This document shows, in pieces, positions 28,725-38,526 of a stretch of DNA of 64,000 nt. This DNA comes from Candidatus Manganitrophus noduliformans (GTDB lineage: Bacteria > Nitrospirota > Nitrospiria > SBBL01 > Manganitrophaceae). The stretch is from positions 372,001 through 436,000 of the forward strand of contig NZ_VTOW01000002.1 of the NCBI RefSeq assembly GCF_012184425.1, read 5' to 3'. Within the stretch, counting starts at the first letter, position 1, and the number at the start of each line of letters is the position of its first letter. Position numbers and translations under genes: made by a program. The notes beneath the pieces are model-generated. The model searched no databases, was not told where the DNA came from, and was given only the letters and a program-made list of their open reading frames with translations.

Positions 28725-31700
28725 CTAAATCCTCAAGCCGTTCTTCCCCTCCAGTAAGGGATAGTAGCTCGAGAGCCGCGCATTCAGCTCCGCCGCCGCT
28801 TGAATCTCCCGCTCCATCAGATCGATCAGTTCAGGAACACTGACCCCCTCCTTTTCTTTCAGCTTCCCGGCATACGATTCCATCGCCTCCTCGATCGCCT
28901 TCTTACAGAAGCTTTCCACCGTCTTCGCATTAAAAGTCGGCCGGCTGTCGATATAATGAAATACCTCCTCATCTGTGAATATCTCAGGGAAAGAACGCTG
29001 ATGGATCTGAGAGAAGAGGAAAGTGTTTAACATAAACGCCTTCCCGTTCTGGATGTCCGGAAAACCCGAAATCATTCTGGGCGAGACCACGTCGAATATC
29101 TTCACGTTCTCCTTCAACCGCCTCAGATGCCGGATCACGGGTGACGCCGGTTTCACTTTCATCAATACCTTCTCCATCCGCTCAATCTCTTTGAGGTGCT
29201 GGGGAAAAAGAGCACGAAGGCGTCCGGCCATCTGAAGCCGGACCTCCGCGTTATCCATCCCTTCGCTCATGAAACCATACTGAGTATAAAAGAGATTGAA
29301 CCCCTTCAGGATCGACTTTGTGGTGGCGACCAAGATCCGGCCCATCTCTTCATCCAAGCGATCGAAATCTCCGAGGATCTTGTACCGCTCCGACTTCTCG
29401 GTCTCCCCGGTCACGGAGAACCGTGCGCCGGTCGTGGAAAGAAGGCTTTTTTGAGAAAAGCGGTATCGGCATGAGATCAGAAGCGGCGCTTGGTGGGCCC
29501 GGGCGAGTTCCGCCATCTTCCCCGCATACTTTTCGAAACTGGCGCATCTTGAAATCACCTTCCGGACCCGGTCGATATCCCCTTCCCCTATTTCAAGTTT
29601 GATTCCCCGCTCTGCCAGAAGCGCGGAGAGCCGCTGCACAATCCGGTCGGCGAACCGGAGGACGAGAGGGAAGTTGACCGATTCGGAGGCTTTGAAGATG
29701 ATCCCGTACTCCGCCAGCGTCTGCGCCAGATCGACATTTTCCGATCCGATCTCACGGATCACGTCATGAAGACGCTGGGCCTCTGCTCCTTTCTGCTCCT
29801 CCTTCACGCACCGAAGGGACTCAAGGGTCTTCATCAGGAAGAGCGGATATTTAGCAAGTATCGAGGAACGGAAATGAACCAGATGATCTTTTTCCGCTCC
29901 GGTTTGATTCAGATCCTTTTCAAAGAGGGCGATCAGGCCGGGAAGGGTCTGCCTCTCCGATCGGATCCCCAAGGCGTCAACCAGGGTCTCGATGATCGCA
30001 ACCCTTTTCTTCTCAATCTCCTCTTCCCGCCTCTCCCGTTCCGCTTGCGTTTTCCCTTCCTGACCCTCCAAGAAGTCGAGCAGCTCGAAATAGCGCACCG
30101 GCGCGAAAAACTGGGCCAGATCGTCCATGAGTCGATGCCCCAGAATCCCGTCGAAGGACAGCCCTTGAAGCAATCCGATCAAATCCTTCTTCTGATCCGG
30201 CCGGGCCGCGAGATAAGGATAAGTCTCCGTCTCTTCGACGATTTGAAAACCCTTATGCACCTTGCGGGTCACGGTCTCTTGCATCGGAATCAAAGGGACG
30301 CCCCTGAGATGCGCATACGCTGCCAGAAATTCCAAACGAAGTCTCCGGAACTCCGTCTCGATCTCTTCTCCCACTGCCCACCAGGCGCGGTCGCACGATC
30401 GGACCTTCCGAACCAGGTTGACGAACATGATCAGATTCAAAAACTGACCGATTTTCTCCAGCACCTCCAGGTTAGTGACCGATTCCAGGAGATTCGAATC
30501 GAGTTGTTTGGCGTTGATCTGAAAATGAACCTCCTCATCGGCGTTCAGCGCCCGGTCGTAAGTCAGCGCTGGAGTCATCTCCTTGAGCGGGACAAGGCAG
30601 GGAACAAGGGCGTCCAACTCCCTCGACCCCGGATGGATCAGCGGTTTTTCCAATCCGGTCAGGACCCGGACCTTCTCTTCCGTTGGTTGCAAAAGCCGTG
30701 TATAGCCGACGCCCAGCTTATGCAGGACGTCGATCAGGCCCGGTTGAATCTCCCTTCCCTCTTTATCCGAGCCGAGCCAGGGCTGGATCGGAAAGAGGCG
30801 GCTTTGGAGGACCGCCTGATAAAAGAGAGAAAGCACCGCTCCGGCGCAATCGGTGTAGATCAGCTCATGCATCCTCTTTCCGGAAGATTTCTCCTCCCCC
30901 TCCTCACCAACCGTCTCGGAGCCTTCCTTCGATGATTCGATCAAATTGAGCGAGACCAGTACCCCCGTACGGGATCCGCCGGCGATCAGAAGAGGAAGTA
31001 ACCGATGCAGACTCAAGCCCCCGAGACCGGAATCGTAATAATAAGATTCGGCGAGAATCCGCTCCATCCGTTCGGCGATATCAGGATAAGCATAAAGGAA
31101 TGAGCCGATGTTTATCCGATTCGTCGCCAGCAGATAGAGAAAATCGCCGGTGTCGTTATTGGCGGGGGTGGCCGAAAGCCGGTAATCGACCCAGAGCACG
31201 CGCCGCTTCTTCAGATATCCATAAAGCGTCTCCATGGCCGAGGAGATGCCGCTTTCCGAATTCTTCAGAAAAGAAGACTCGTCCGAGACGATCATGAAAT
31301 GAAACCCTCTCCGGATCAGAATCTCCAAGGGATAGCTGATCTCCTCCACTTCCTTTAATCCGAATTCGTGCCGGCTGAGGACGACGCAATCGCCCTCCTG
31401 GACGGCGAGGGTGGGCAGTTTCTTCATCTGAATCTGATGCAATCTCTTTTCAGGAACGCCGATCTCGATCATCGAGTTGATGACATTCCGACCCAGGTTG
31501 GCCTCGGTGAAATAGAGCGTGAGGAGCTTGATCGGAGGGTGTCGCCGCTTCGTCCACTTTTGATGGATTAGATGGGAGAACATTTTCAGGAAGATCGGGG
31601 TGGTGTAGGTCTTTCCGGCACCGACTTGGGCGAAGTTGTTCAGCCGGAAAGGATGGTCTCTTTTTTCCGACAAGTGCGCCTGAAAACTCCGGTATGCGTA

Positions 31701-32573
31701 ATAGAGCGCTTTCTCCTGCATCGAAGTCGGCGCCCCTGAAAGGCCTTGCGTGATCCGGTTGATCATCTCCCGGAAGGTGAGATACTCCGGACGGTAATTC
31801 TCCGGGCCGGCCTTGTCGAGCATCTCCCTTTCGAGCGTCTTGGCTTCGGCGGAGATGAAATTGGACAGAGACGCCCAGGAGGCGATGGAGGAGAGATACA
31901 TATTGGCGCACAGGGGGGCGATCCGGTCGAACGCCGCCAATGCCCCCGAGAGGGCGTCGCTGATCCTTGCTTCGCTTTGCGCGATTTTCAGAAACCCGAC
32001 GATTCCTTGATTCTGAAGAGAGCCGCCACCCAGGAGCGATCCGATCTCCGTGAAGAGCCTTCCCAGCTTGCCGTTGTCCAGGACGACCGTATGGAGGTAT
32101 TTGAAAAAGTTGTAATCACAAGCCAACCGTTCCCATTCTTCTATGGCGGATTGGCTTTTCCCGGCGCTCCCGCCCTCCCGCGCCTTCGCTTTTTGATGAT
32201 ATTGCACTTCCAGATCTCTCAACCTTTGCATCAGCCGTTTTACAGGGGAGATCGCCGCTTCGAAGCGTTCGATGAACCGCTCCCGAAAAGCCGGCGCGTA
32301 AGGAAGGAGGAAAAGACCGGCTTCGTGAGGGGAGGCCTCGATTCGGGGCGCTTCTCTTTGCCGACCTGGGATGGAAAAAGGGAGCCGTATCTCGGGGGCA
32401 GCCGGTATTCTGACACGCTGAATCGGATCGACCGGCTTCCAGAGATTGGATGCTTCCTCTTCCACCAATTCTTCGACCCTGTCCGGGTGGTCTTCGACTT
32501 CCTTGAGTTTCGTCTGAAACCGCTGAAGTCGTTTCATCGCTTTCTGCAATTCTTTGGTTATATTTCCGCTCAT
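28725..32573 (-). CDS. Large divergent SF2 helicase-like ATPase
   Basis: The ATG at 32573 is preferred, because GGAG sits 6 nt before it but directly abuts the ATG at 32579; this gives 1,282 residues. Motifs of superfamily 2 are visible. Motif I is NNFAQVGAGKT at about 320, motif II is VSDESSFLKN at about 432, and motif III is RLSATPANN at about 467. A motif V-like ILVATTKSILKGFN lies at about 1,080 and motif VI QMAGRLRALFP at about 1,117. The two RecA-like halves are separated by some 600 residues, far more than in ordinary helicases, and the insert is helical with a charged coiled coil near 860. It resembles SNF2-type remodellers but not any family I can name. It ends an accessory block with a GHKL ATPase and a methyltransferase-like protein. 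Function, possibly defence or anti-restriction, is inferred from context. Confidence 0.65.
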   Translation of the reverse strand: MSGNITKELQKAMKRLQRFQTKLKEVEDHPDRVEELVEEEASNLWKPVDPIQRVRIPAAPEIRLPFSIPGRQREAPRIEASPHEAGLFLLPYAPAFRERFIERFEAAISPVKRLMQRLRDLEVQYHQKAKAREGGSAGKSQSAIEEWERLACDYNFFKYLHTVVLDNGKLGRLFTEIGSLLGGGSLQNQGIVGFLKIAQSEARISDALSGALAAFDRIAPLCANMYLSSIASWASLSNFISAEAKTLEREMLDKAGPENYRPEYLTFREMINRITQGLSGAPTSMQEKALYYAYRSFQAHLSEKRDHPFRLNNFAQVGAGKTYTTPIFLKMFSHLIHQKWTKRRHPPIKLLTLYFTEANLGRNVINSMIEIGVPEKRLHQIQMKKLPTLAVQEGDCVVLSRHEFGLKEVEEISYPLEILIRRGFHFMIVSDESSFLKNSESGISSAMETLYGYLKKRRVLWVDYRLSATPANNDTGDFLYLLATNRINIGSFLYAYPDIAERMERILAESYYYDSGLGGLSLHRLLPLLIAGGSRTGVLVSLNLIESSKEGSETVGEEGEEKSSGKRMHELIYTDCAGAVLSLFYQAVLQSRLFPIQPWLGSDKEGREIQPGLIDVLHKLGVGYTRLLQPTEEKVRVLTGLEKPLIHPGSRELDALVPCLVPLKEMTPALTYDRALNADEEVHFQINAKQLDSNLLESVTNLEVLEKIGQFLNLIMFVNLVRKVRSCDRAWWAVGEEIETEFRRLRLEFLAAYAHLRGVPLIPMQETVTRKVHKGFQIVEETETYPYLAARPDQKKDLIGLLQGLSFDGILGHRLMDDLAQFFAPVRYFELLDFLEGQEGKTQAERERREEEIEKKRVAIIETLVDALGIRSERQTLPGLIALFEKDLNQTGAEKDHLVHFRSSILAKYPLFLMKTLESLRCVKEEQKGAEAQRLHDVIREIGSENVDLAQTLAEYGIIFKASESVNFPLVLRFADRIVQRLSALLAERGIKLEIGEGDIDRVRKVISRCASFEKYAGKMAELARAHQAPLLISCRYRFSQKSLLSTTGARFSVTGETEKSERYKILGDFDRLDEEMGRILVATTKSILKGFNLFYTQYGFMSEGMDNAEVRLQMAGRLRALFPQHLKEIERMEKVLMKVKPASPVIRHLRRLKENVKIFDVVSPRMISGFPDIQNGKAFMLNTFLFSQIHQRSFPEIFTDEEVFHYIDSRPTFNAKTVESFCKKAIEEAMESYAGKLKEKEGVSVPELIDLMEREIQAAAELNARLSSYYPLLEGKNGLRI

Positions 32574-32603
32574 GAACATCTCCGTGATGGTCTCAAATAA
32601 TGA

Positions 32604-32640
32604 AGAGGCCCGGCCTCCCTCATCGGAAAACCGGACCTCT
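32604..32640 (-). terminator. Terminator-like hairpin in the leader of the SF2 gene
   Basis: Arms AGAGGCCCGG (32604-32613) and CCGGACCTCT (32631-32640) pair with one mismatch. On the minus strand they are followed by CTTCATTATTTG. The hairpin ends 30 nt before the preferred start codon, leaving no room for a promoter between. Confidence 0.6.
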
Positions 32641-32695
32641 TTATCACAGCAAATTCGCCCGAAGCCTTCTACCCCGGCGCGGCCGCTTTCGACTC

Positions 32696-32884
32696 CTACG
32701 CCGGTTCGACATTACACTTTATGCTGACTCTCCTTACCGGGTGGGTCTTATAAGCCGTCCTGATCTCGATCCACTGCCCATCGTTGAAAGGTTCCGACAG
32801 GATGATCCCTTCCTGCGCCCTTTTCCCTCTCTTCCACCTTACCCGTTGTCCAATCGTGAAAGTATGTCTTCCGAATCGAAACAT
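32696..32884 (-). CDS. Small basic hypothetical protein (SH3/KOW-like)
   Basis: This 62-residue protein starts at the ATG at 32884, which has AGGAGG eight bases upstream, so the longer open frame is ignored. It is basic and beta-rich (FTIGQRVRWKRGKRAQEGII, then QWIEIRTAYKTHPVRRVSI), reminiscent of small SH3-like or KOW-type nucleic-acid-binding modules. It lies between the Cys-rich protein (26-nt gap) and the SF2 gene. No family is assigned. Confidence 0.55.
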   Translation of the reverse strand: MFRFGRHTFTIGQRVRWKRGKRAQEGIILSEPFNDGQWIEIRTAYKTHPVRRVSIKCNVEPA

Positions 32885-32910
32885 TTGTTTTTCCTCCTGA
32901 TCGATCCCCA

Positions 32911-34080
32911 TTATCGCTCCTCCGGATAACAGAGGGTCACGATCCATCCTTCGGGGTGTCTTTCTGGGATTCCCCAAATCTCCCCCGTGGAATGCGGATA
33001 GTGAATGATCCCGGAGATCCCCTTCGCGAAAGTCCGGGAGACCGATTCCAGAATGCGACTGCAATCCGGAAGGGATGCGACTCTGTTCGTGGCGACAAAC
33101 CGGACCGATCGCGGCGCCGGTTTGTAATTCTCGTATTCCTGCGGAATGGGACATTTCTTCAGCCGCAGGAATCGGAGCATCCATTCCTCCCCCCAATCCC
33201 CGCAATGCCCGCAGTAGGCCATCCCGGAGATCTCCTCACAGGAGGCCAGATAAGCCTTCGCCTCCTCGATCGTCGCCGGATCCTTTTCATAACAATTGGC
33301 GCAGAACGGGCAGACCGGATGATTGCAGGAAGGGCAGGCCAACACCTCCGATCTTGGGATCGGTCGTTCATACTTCACAGTTCCTCCGTGAATCCCGCAA
33401 TAAAATCCCTCTATCCGGATTAAGGAGAGCACGGTCTTCTTCGATAAAGACGAGGCCTCCCGATAGAGAAATGCGATCTTCTCATCGATGGTCCGGTCCA
33501 GGTCATCCTTCGGATCAGGAGATCCGACGCCGCGGCCGGTCTTTTTTGCCAGTTCGTTGGCCTCCTCCATTACTGCTTTGATCCGGTTCGCGACATCGCC
33601 CGGTAGATGCCGACTGTTTCCGGTCTGGATATAATGGCCGTTTTCATCCACCGGAGGATAGGAGATCAAACCGAACCCCAGCGACACATCGGCGTCATCG
33701 GCAGGATCGACATGATCCCACAGCAGAGGCAGATGGACGCCGCTTTGAGTCTTCGTCAGTGTCGTCGTTAGAAATTCGATCTCATTTTCCGAATAAGACC
33801 TTTTTAAATCCTCTTCCCGTTCTCGGACCGGATTCTCCAACAACCATTTTGAGAGATCGTCGCATCCGACGCTTTCTTTGATCTTCCGCCAATCCCGCGC
33901 AGAAAGATGTCCTTCGAGCCATTCCACAAAAGCTTCCCGACGCTCACCTCCAACCTTCGATTGCTCGATATAATATTCAGTCTCACGTTCAATGATCCCC
34001 TCGAAATCCTCTTCCCGCAGCGCCTCGTACAGATTGCAGCCCATCCGGTTCGTTAATTCGTACAGGAACTTCACTTCCAT
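32911..34080 (-). CDS. Cys-rich hypothetical protein with probable zinc ribbons
   Basis: This 389-residue protein starts after GGGAGAAACGTC. The N-terminal 230 residues are charged and helical with no motif I recognise. The region about 235-310 has several Cys pairs, LACPSCNHPVCPFCANC and YCGHCGDW, preceded by GFYCGIHGG, consistent with two zinc-binding ribbons. The C-terminal part is a small mixed domain ending EGWIVTLCYPEER. It is encoded between the GHKL ATPase and the SF2 ATPase in the same orientation, so it may be an adaptor of that set. A hairpin with perfect 14-base arms sits 16 nt before its start. Confidence 0.6.
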   Translation of the reverse strand: MEVKFLYELTNRMGCNLYEALREEDFEGIIERETEYYIEQSKVGGERREAFVEWLEGHLSARDWRKIKESVGCDDLSKWLLENPVREREEDLKRSYSENEIEFLTTTLTKTQSGVHLPLLWDHVDPADDADVSLGFGLISYPPVDENGHYIQTGNSRHLPGDVANRIKAVMEEANELAKKTGRGVGSPDPKDDLDRTIDEKIAFLYREASSLSKKTVLSLIRIEGFYCGIHGGTVKYERPIPRSEVLACPSCNHPVCPFCANCYEKDPATIEEAKAYLASCEEISGMAYCGHCGDWGEEWMLRFLRLKKCPIPQEYENYKPAPRSVRFVATNRVASLPDCSRILESVSRTFAKGISGIIHYPHSTGEIWGIPERHPEGWIVTLCYPEER

Positions 34081-34096
34081 GACGTTTCTCCCTAAA

Positions 34097-34138
34097 AAAG
34101 AGGGGCTCTCCTACTGTTTCAGAAGAGAGCCCCTCTTT
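34097..34138. terminator. Perfect terminator hairpin directly before the Cys-rich gene
   Basis: Perfect 14-base arms AAAGAGGGGCTCTC (34097-34110) and GAGAGCCCCTCTTT (34125-34138) are followed on the minus strand by TTTTTTA and then at once by the GGGAG ribosome site. It lies 22 nt after the GHKL-gene stop and 16 nt before the next ATG. It could terminate in either direction. Confidence 0.85.
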
Positions 34139-34160
34139 GACTTTCCTGTTCTTTATGCGG

Positions 34161-35807
34161 TTATAGCAGTGCTTCCACCCGAATCGCCCCCTGCTTTGCC
34201 TCGACCACAAACCGGCCGCCTTCGAGCGCTTCCGCATACTCCCGAAGGGCACTTGCAATCAACGCTGAAGGATCCTTTTTAATGATCGCCAGATTCGCCC
34301 GGAAGTTCTCCATCGCCGCATCGAAGCCCGATTCGTCAAAATCGTCTCCCTCGGTCTGGAAATAAAACGCCTGGTCGATCGGATAACCCCAGCCCATCGG
34401 CCGATCGATGATCCAGAAGGTGTCGTTGAGGAAGGTGTCTTCCGAGATCTCCTTTGTCCCATATCCTTCCAGGGTCAGGGAAAACTGTTTGCAGACCACC
34501 ACCTGCTTTCCCCACCAGGCTCCCTCCGCCACGATGTTGCTCTGATTGGCCGATGCCGACACTTTTCGCTTGTAGAACACTTCGATCTCTTCGCCGAAGG
34601 GGGATTTCGAGAACCAGTGATCCGGATCATTCCAGGTGTCCAGAATCGGCAACTCAAAGGCGTACATGGCATATAGATGATCGAGGGTCTCCTCCGATGG
34701 GAAGAGAATCGATCTGTCTTTCAGGAAGCGGAGATCCTTGCCGGCGCCGGGAATTTCCACCGGAGGTCCAAACGAATCCTCCTGATCCTCATATTCGTAA
34801 TGACGCAGATGCATCGGCGCGATCAACTGGCCCCAGCGGGAGGCCGGAATCGGAAGATCCCGGATCACCTCATAACACCCCCACTCTAGAAGGCAATCGA
34901 AATACTTCTGTGCCTCTCCCGAGGTTTTGATGTGATCCGCGGCGGCTTCCACGACCTTCTCTTGTAGCGCTCTGATTCGCTCTGAAGTATCGTTCGACTG
35001 ATACAACCGGTCCCGGTCCGGCACCCGCACAAGCCATCGATCGCCTTGAAGATGCATATAGACCCGCATCCCGTTGCGGCTGAAATTCGGCCAAGTCCGC
35101 AAACCGTCTTCCGCGCTTGAGATGATAAGACCCTGGAGGAAAGTGACTCCTTTCGTGGTAGAGTCAAACTCCGGGTTCAATTCCACCAGAGCCACCCCGT
35201 CCGGAAGATCAAACCGGAGTCCCTTCCAGACGTCCAGCGCATACGGCCGCTTCAGCGACTCGGCATTCAGATACACCGGGACCGGAAATCCGCGCACGAT
35301 CGCTTCAAGCGCCTCTTTGAGCTTCCCGATCCGGTTTTCTTTCCCGGCGTCCACGATCGATTTTTTCAAATGCAGGACGATCGAGGTTCCCGACTGGATA
35401 TCGAACGGCTGCAGCGCGACCGGCTCGCCGGAGAGAATCCGGCCGCTGTGCAGCACCGCTCGCCGTCCCCGCGATCTGATCTCAACGGTTACGGCCGCGT
35501 ACAGCGCCGCGTAGAATCCCAGCCCGAACGGATTTTCCCGCTCGATCACCTCCGGCTCCCATCCCGATCCGCCCAGGGTGAGAAGCGATTGGAAGTCCGC
35601 GATGCCCGATCCGTTGTCGTCGATCCGGAAATAGTTCGGATCGCTCCGGTCGGTGTGAATGTTGATCCGGGTGGCCCCCGCGCGCCGGGCGTTCTGCAAG
35701 AGCTCCCGGATCCAGATCCGGTCCCCGGAGAAAACCTCACCGAAATTTTTCATCATGGCGTTTAAATTCACGTCAATCTTGATCGATCGATTCTCTTCGA
35801 TTTGCAT
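34161..35807 (-). CDS. GHKL (Hsp90-fold) ATPase
   Basis: The ATG at 35807 follows GAGGAGG with 6-nt spacing and is preferred to the one at 35828, giving 548 residues. The N-terminus is a Bergerat-fold ATP site like that of Hsp90/MutL: WIRELLQNARRAGAT (Glu and Asn of motif N), FRIDDNGSGI (DxGxG), and NPFGLGFYAAL (G2 box) within the first ~110 residues. The rest is an uncharacterised 400-residue region. Hsp90-like ATPases of this size recur in bacterial defence and mobile-element gene sets, but also as HtpG-like chaperones; HtpG's middle and C-terminal domains are not evident. It follows the methyltransferase-like gene by 34 nt. Confidence 0.75.
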   Translation of the reverse strand: MQIEENRSIKIDVNLNAMMKNFGEVFSGDRIWIRELLQNARRAGATRINIHTDRSDPNYFRIDDNGSGIADFQSLLTLGGSGWEPEVIERENPFGLGFYAALYAAVTVEIRSRGRRAVLHSGRILSGEPVALQPFDIQSGTSIVLHLKKSIVDAGKENRIGKLKEALEAIVRGFPVPVYLNAESLKRPYALDVWKGLRFDLPDGVALVELNPEFDSTTKGVTFLQGLIISSAEDGLRTWPNFSRNGMRVYMHLQGDRWLVRVPDRDRLYQSNDTSERIRALQEKVVEAAADHIKTSGEAQKYFDCLLEWGCYEVIRDLPIPASRWGQLIAPMHLRHYEYEDQEDSFGPPVEIPGAGKDLRFLKDRSILFPSEETLDHLYAMYAFELPILDTWNDPDHWFSKSPFGEEIEVFYKRKVSASANQSNIVAEGAWWGKQVVVCKQFSLTLEGYGTKEISEDTFLNDTFWIIDRPMGWGYPIDQAFYFQTEGDDFDESGFDAAMENFRANLAIIKKDPSALIASALREYAEALEGGRFVVEAKQGAIRVEALL

Positions 35808-35841
35808 CCGCCGCCTCCTCGTTTTCATCTATCGATTCCGG

Positions 35842-38406
35842 TCAGCCGACCGGTTGGAGCCTTATTTTTCGCCCCGGCGCCGTCCGGGAGCCGGACAATA
35901 TCTCCTGCGCCTTTTGCATCACGGCGATCAACTCCTCCGTTTTCCGAACCAGGTTCCCGATCCGTTTCTCCGTCAGGCCGCCCGAATTGAAATCCTTCAG
36001 ATACCTCTGATACTGCTCTTGCCGTTCGATTAAATCGAAGGTCGCAAGCGCTTCATTCTTCTCTCTGACCTTCACCGCGTCCTGCTCAACCAAATTGAGC
36101 AGAAGCCGCGCCAACGCTTCCACCAGACCGTTTCCTGAATCGAGCAGCGGGGGGATGCGCCTTCTTTGCGGCAGGACCCCTCGAACCAGATCCTGCCGCC
36201 AGGAGTTCCCAAACGCGGCGTTCAGGGCTTCGCTCGCGGTCTTGCCGACGGCATTGAATTCAGCGACATGAGAAATCAACAGACGCATCCGCTCGCGCAT
36301 TTTGGCGAGGACCTCTTTCCGCTCCTCCTCGGGGAAGGTCTCCAGGAGTTCCGAGATCTCGCTCTCTTTCAGCAGATACATCGAGAAGGGATACGGCGTC
36401 CGCTTCAGTGTCGGATGAGTACCACCGAAGGCAACCCCGTCGAAGGGACCATGCCGCTCCGCGATCTCACGCAGGGCAAGGGCGGGGTAGATGGCGGAGA
36501 GAAGGTAAAACCGGGAGAAAAAACGATCGGAAACGGAGAGAACCGCGCGGAAGACCCTCTTCACATCGGCCGCCACGGTGGAGGCCGGAGATGCACTTTT
36601 TCTCTTCTTCGCGAAAATCTCCCGAAGCGGGTTGGTCCGGAGTGTCCGCTCGATCTCCTTCCGGACCGGAATGTTCCATCGCTCCGACAGTCCGGCCAGC
36701 CACTCGTTTAGTTCTTCGAACGTCCCGATCTGATGAAACCGCTGATTGTTTACCTCCTCGATCCGCTTTTCGTGCCGGTCCGCCTCCTCGTTGTCATATC
36801 GCCGCTTCGCGGAGGTCCGCTTCGCCTCCAGATCGTTCCGCAGGGCCTCTTTGATTCGGCTGAAAATCCGAAGCAGATTTGCGGATTGCAACATCCGCAT
36901 GGAAGGACCGAGCAGCTGGCGCTCCATGCTTTTCCATCGTGAGGGAGAAAGACATAAATCGACGAAGGATGCCAGTTGCTCATGGTGAACCCGGATGATC
37001 GCGCACTCCGAAAAAACGGTCTGTTTTCCATTGGCTTCCCTTGAAGAGAGGAACACATTGATCGAGACAAAACATTCCGCCCTGATCTGCCGCTTCTCGG
37101 CGATCCCCTCTCCATCGAAGACGTAGGCCGGCATCGAGACCGGCACCAACTCGGCGTCGTTTTCGGAGAACGGCTGGCCGGTGATCGCCAGGATCATCAT
37201 CGGGTGAGTGACGTGCCCCGACGCGTGACGGGTCCTTTTGAAGTTGCGGGACCGCGCGGAGGTGATCAGAATCGAAATCCCCCCTTCCCGCAGCTTCACC
37301 GGCAGGATCTGACGGGTGTAGGCGGCCAACGAGAATCCCTGCGGCCCTTTCGACAGCCCCATGGCCCGTAACTGCCGGTCGAAACCGCTCTTCGGGTGGT
37401 CGAACGTATATGGAGGGTTGGCGATCAACAGATCGAAGAGATGATCCGGAAGAAGGGTCAGCAGATCAAACGCATGCGACTTGAAAACGGCGCAATTCCG
37501 GACGGGGTGGATGGCGCGCCCCTCTCTGCAGGCGAAAACGATCGCCTCCGGGTCGACCATCGTGGTGACCTCCGCGATCTCCGCGGAGATTGGATTGAGA
37601 TCGTTCGCTACGATCAAAAAGCCAGGGTGATGAACCATCGGACGGATCAGGCTCCCCTTTCCGACGTTCGGCTCCAGGACATTGATCTCCTCTCCCGCGA
37701 TCGCGGAGAGAGGAATCAACCGAAGGAGGTGTTGAAACACTTCCGGAGAATAATAAGCGCCGTTTCCTTCATCGGAGTTCAACCTCCTCGCCGCCGGTTC
37801 GAAGATCTCCTTCCCTGCCGCCTCTTCTTCCAGCGTCTTGAGCCCTTCCAGAAAATAATCGACGCGGACCGCGGAGATCTCTCCGAAGGAGAACTGCCGC
37901 GCCTGGCTCCTCAACGACTCGGCCAACGACGCGGCCGCCGGAGGAAACTCCGACCCGAGTAGCGCATACAGGCCGGAAAGGAGCGCTTTTCTCTGGGAGG
38001 AGGAGGGTTGCCGGTCCCGGATATAAGTCAGTTGGCTGCGGATCAGATCGGGCGAGACGGCAAGCCCCCCTTCGCCGGAATAATCGAGATAAAGCCTCTC
38101 CTGTGCGGTGGCCATTGCCATCCATGCATCACAGAGGCCGGGATGGGCATCCTCTCTCAACTTCGCCAGCAGTTCAATCAATCGGGACCTTACGGCCGGC
38201 AGCCGGTTCACCGCGGCGATATGCCTTCCGGCGCGGTCCCCGCTCCCGTCAAAATGGGTCACCCACCGGGAGGGCGAGAGCCGGTAGGAGAGAAATGGAT
38301 AGCTTTCGCTCAGCTCCTCTTCGAAAAGAACCGCCGGCTTGAAACACGATGCATGGGTTTCTTCCGTTTGCTGTAACAAAGAGAACAAACCGAGTTGTTC
38401 CGCCAT
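35842..38406 (-). CDS. N6-adenine DNA methyltransferase-like protein
   Basis: This 854-residue protein has a Rossmann-type methyltransferase core in its first half: motif I NVLEPNVGKGSLIRPM at about 244 (SAM binding) and motif IV LLIANPPYTF at about 329, the NPPY signature of amino-methylating DNA enzymes. The second half (about 470-850) is helical and charged and may be a specificity or partner-binding part. No restriction nuclease is fused or adjacent. It could protect the plasmid from host restriction or belong to a multi-gene defence/anti-restriction set with the GHKL and SF2 ATPases. The start follows AGGAGG by only 3 nt and a terminator hairpin lies just before that. Confidence 0.75.
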   Translation of the reverse strand: MAEQLGLFSLLQQTEETHASCFKPAVLFEEELSESYPFLSYRLSPSRWVTHFDGSGDRAGRHIAAVNRLPAVRSRLIELLAKLREDAHPGLCDAWMAMATAQERLYLDYSGEGGLAVSPDLIRSQLTYIRDRQPSSSQRKALLSGLYALLGSEFPPAAASLAESLRSQARQFSFGEISAVRVDYFLEGLKTLEEEAAGKEIFEPAARRLNSDEGNGAYYSPEVFQHLLRLIPLSAIAGEEINVLEPNVGKGSLIRPMVHHPGFLIVANDLNPISAEIAEVTTMVDPEAIVFACREGRAIHPVRNCAVFKSHAFDLLTLLPDHLFDLLIANPPYTFDHPKSGFDRQLRAMGLSKGPQGFSLAAYTRQILPVKLREGGISILITSARSRNFKRTRHASGHVTHPMMILAITGQPFSENDAELVPVSMPAYVFDGEGIAEKRQIRAECFVSINVFLSSREANGKQTVFSECAIIRVHHEQLASFVDLCLSPSRWKSMERQLLGPSMRMLQSANLLRIFSRIKEALRNDLEAKRTSAKRRYDNEEADRHEKRIEEVNNQRFHQIGTFEELNEWLAGLSERWNIPVRKEIERTLRTNPLREIFAKKRKSASPASTVAADVKRVFRAVLSVSDRFFSRFYLLSAIYPALALREIAERHGPFDGVAFGGTHPTLKRTPYPFSMYLLKESEISELLETFPEEERKEVLAKMRERMRLLISHVAEFNAVGKTASEALNAAFGNSWRQDLVRGVLPQRRRIPPLLDSGNGLVEALARLLLNLVEQDAVKVREKNEALATFDLIERQEQYQRYLKDFNSGGLTEKRIGNLVRKTEELIAVMQKAQEILSGSRTAPGRKIRLQPVG

Positions 38407-38423
38407 AGACCTCCTAAAGAAAA

Positions 38424-38452
38424 GGGGCCCGGAGACGTTGCCTCCGGACCCC
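38424..38452. terminator. Terminator hairpin directly before the methyltransferase gene
   Basis: Arms GGGGCCCGGAG (38424-38434) and CTCCGGACCCC (38442-38452) pair with a single mismatch. On the minus strand TTTTCTTT follows and then the AGGAGG ribosome site. It lies 17 nt from the ATG and 74 nt after the DUF932 stop. Confidence 0.8.
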
Positions 38453-38526
38453 CTCTTTTATGGGGTGAAGAGCCCCGAATCGACGGGAACTCCCTTCACT
38501 TCCCTCTGTCCGATATTCCGCCTGGT

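Noticed and set aside
29766-30935. A 389-codon plus-strand frame opposite the SF2 ATPase
   Set aside because: Shadow frame: no start signal, no motif, while the minus strand is a continuous protein with ordered helicase motifs.
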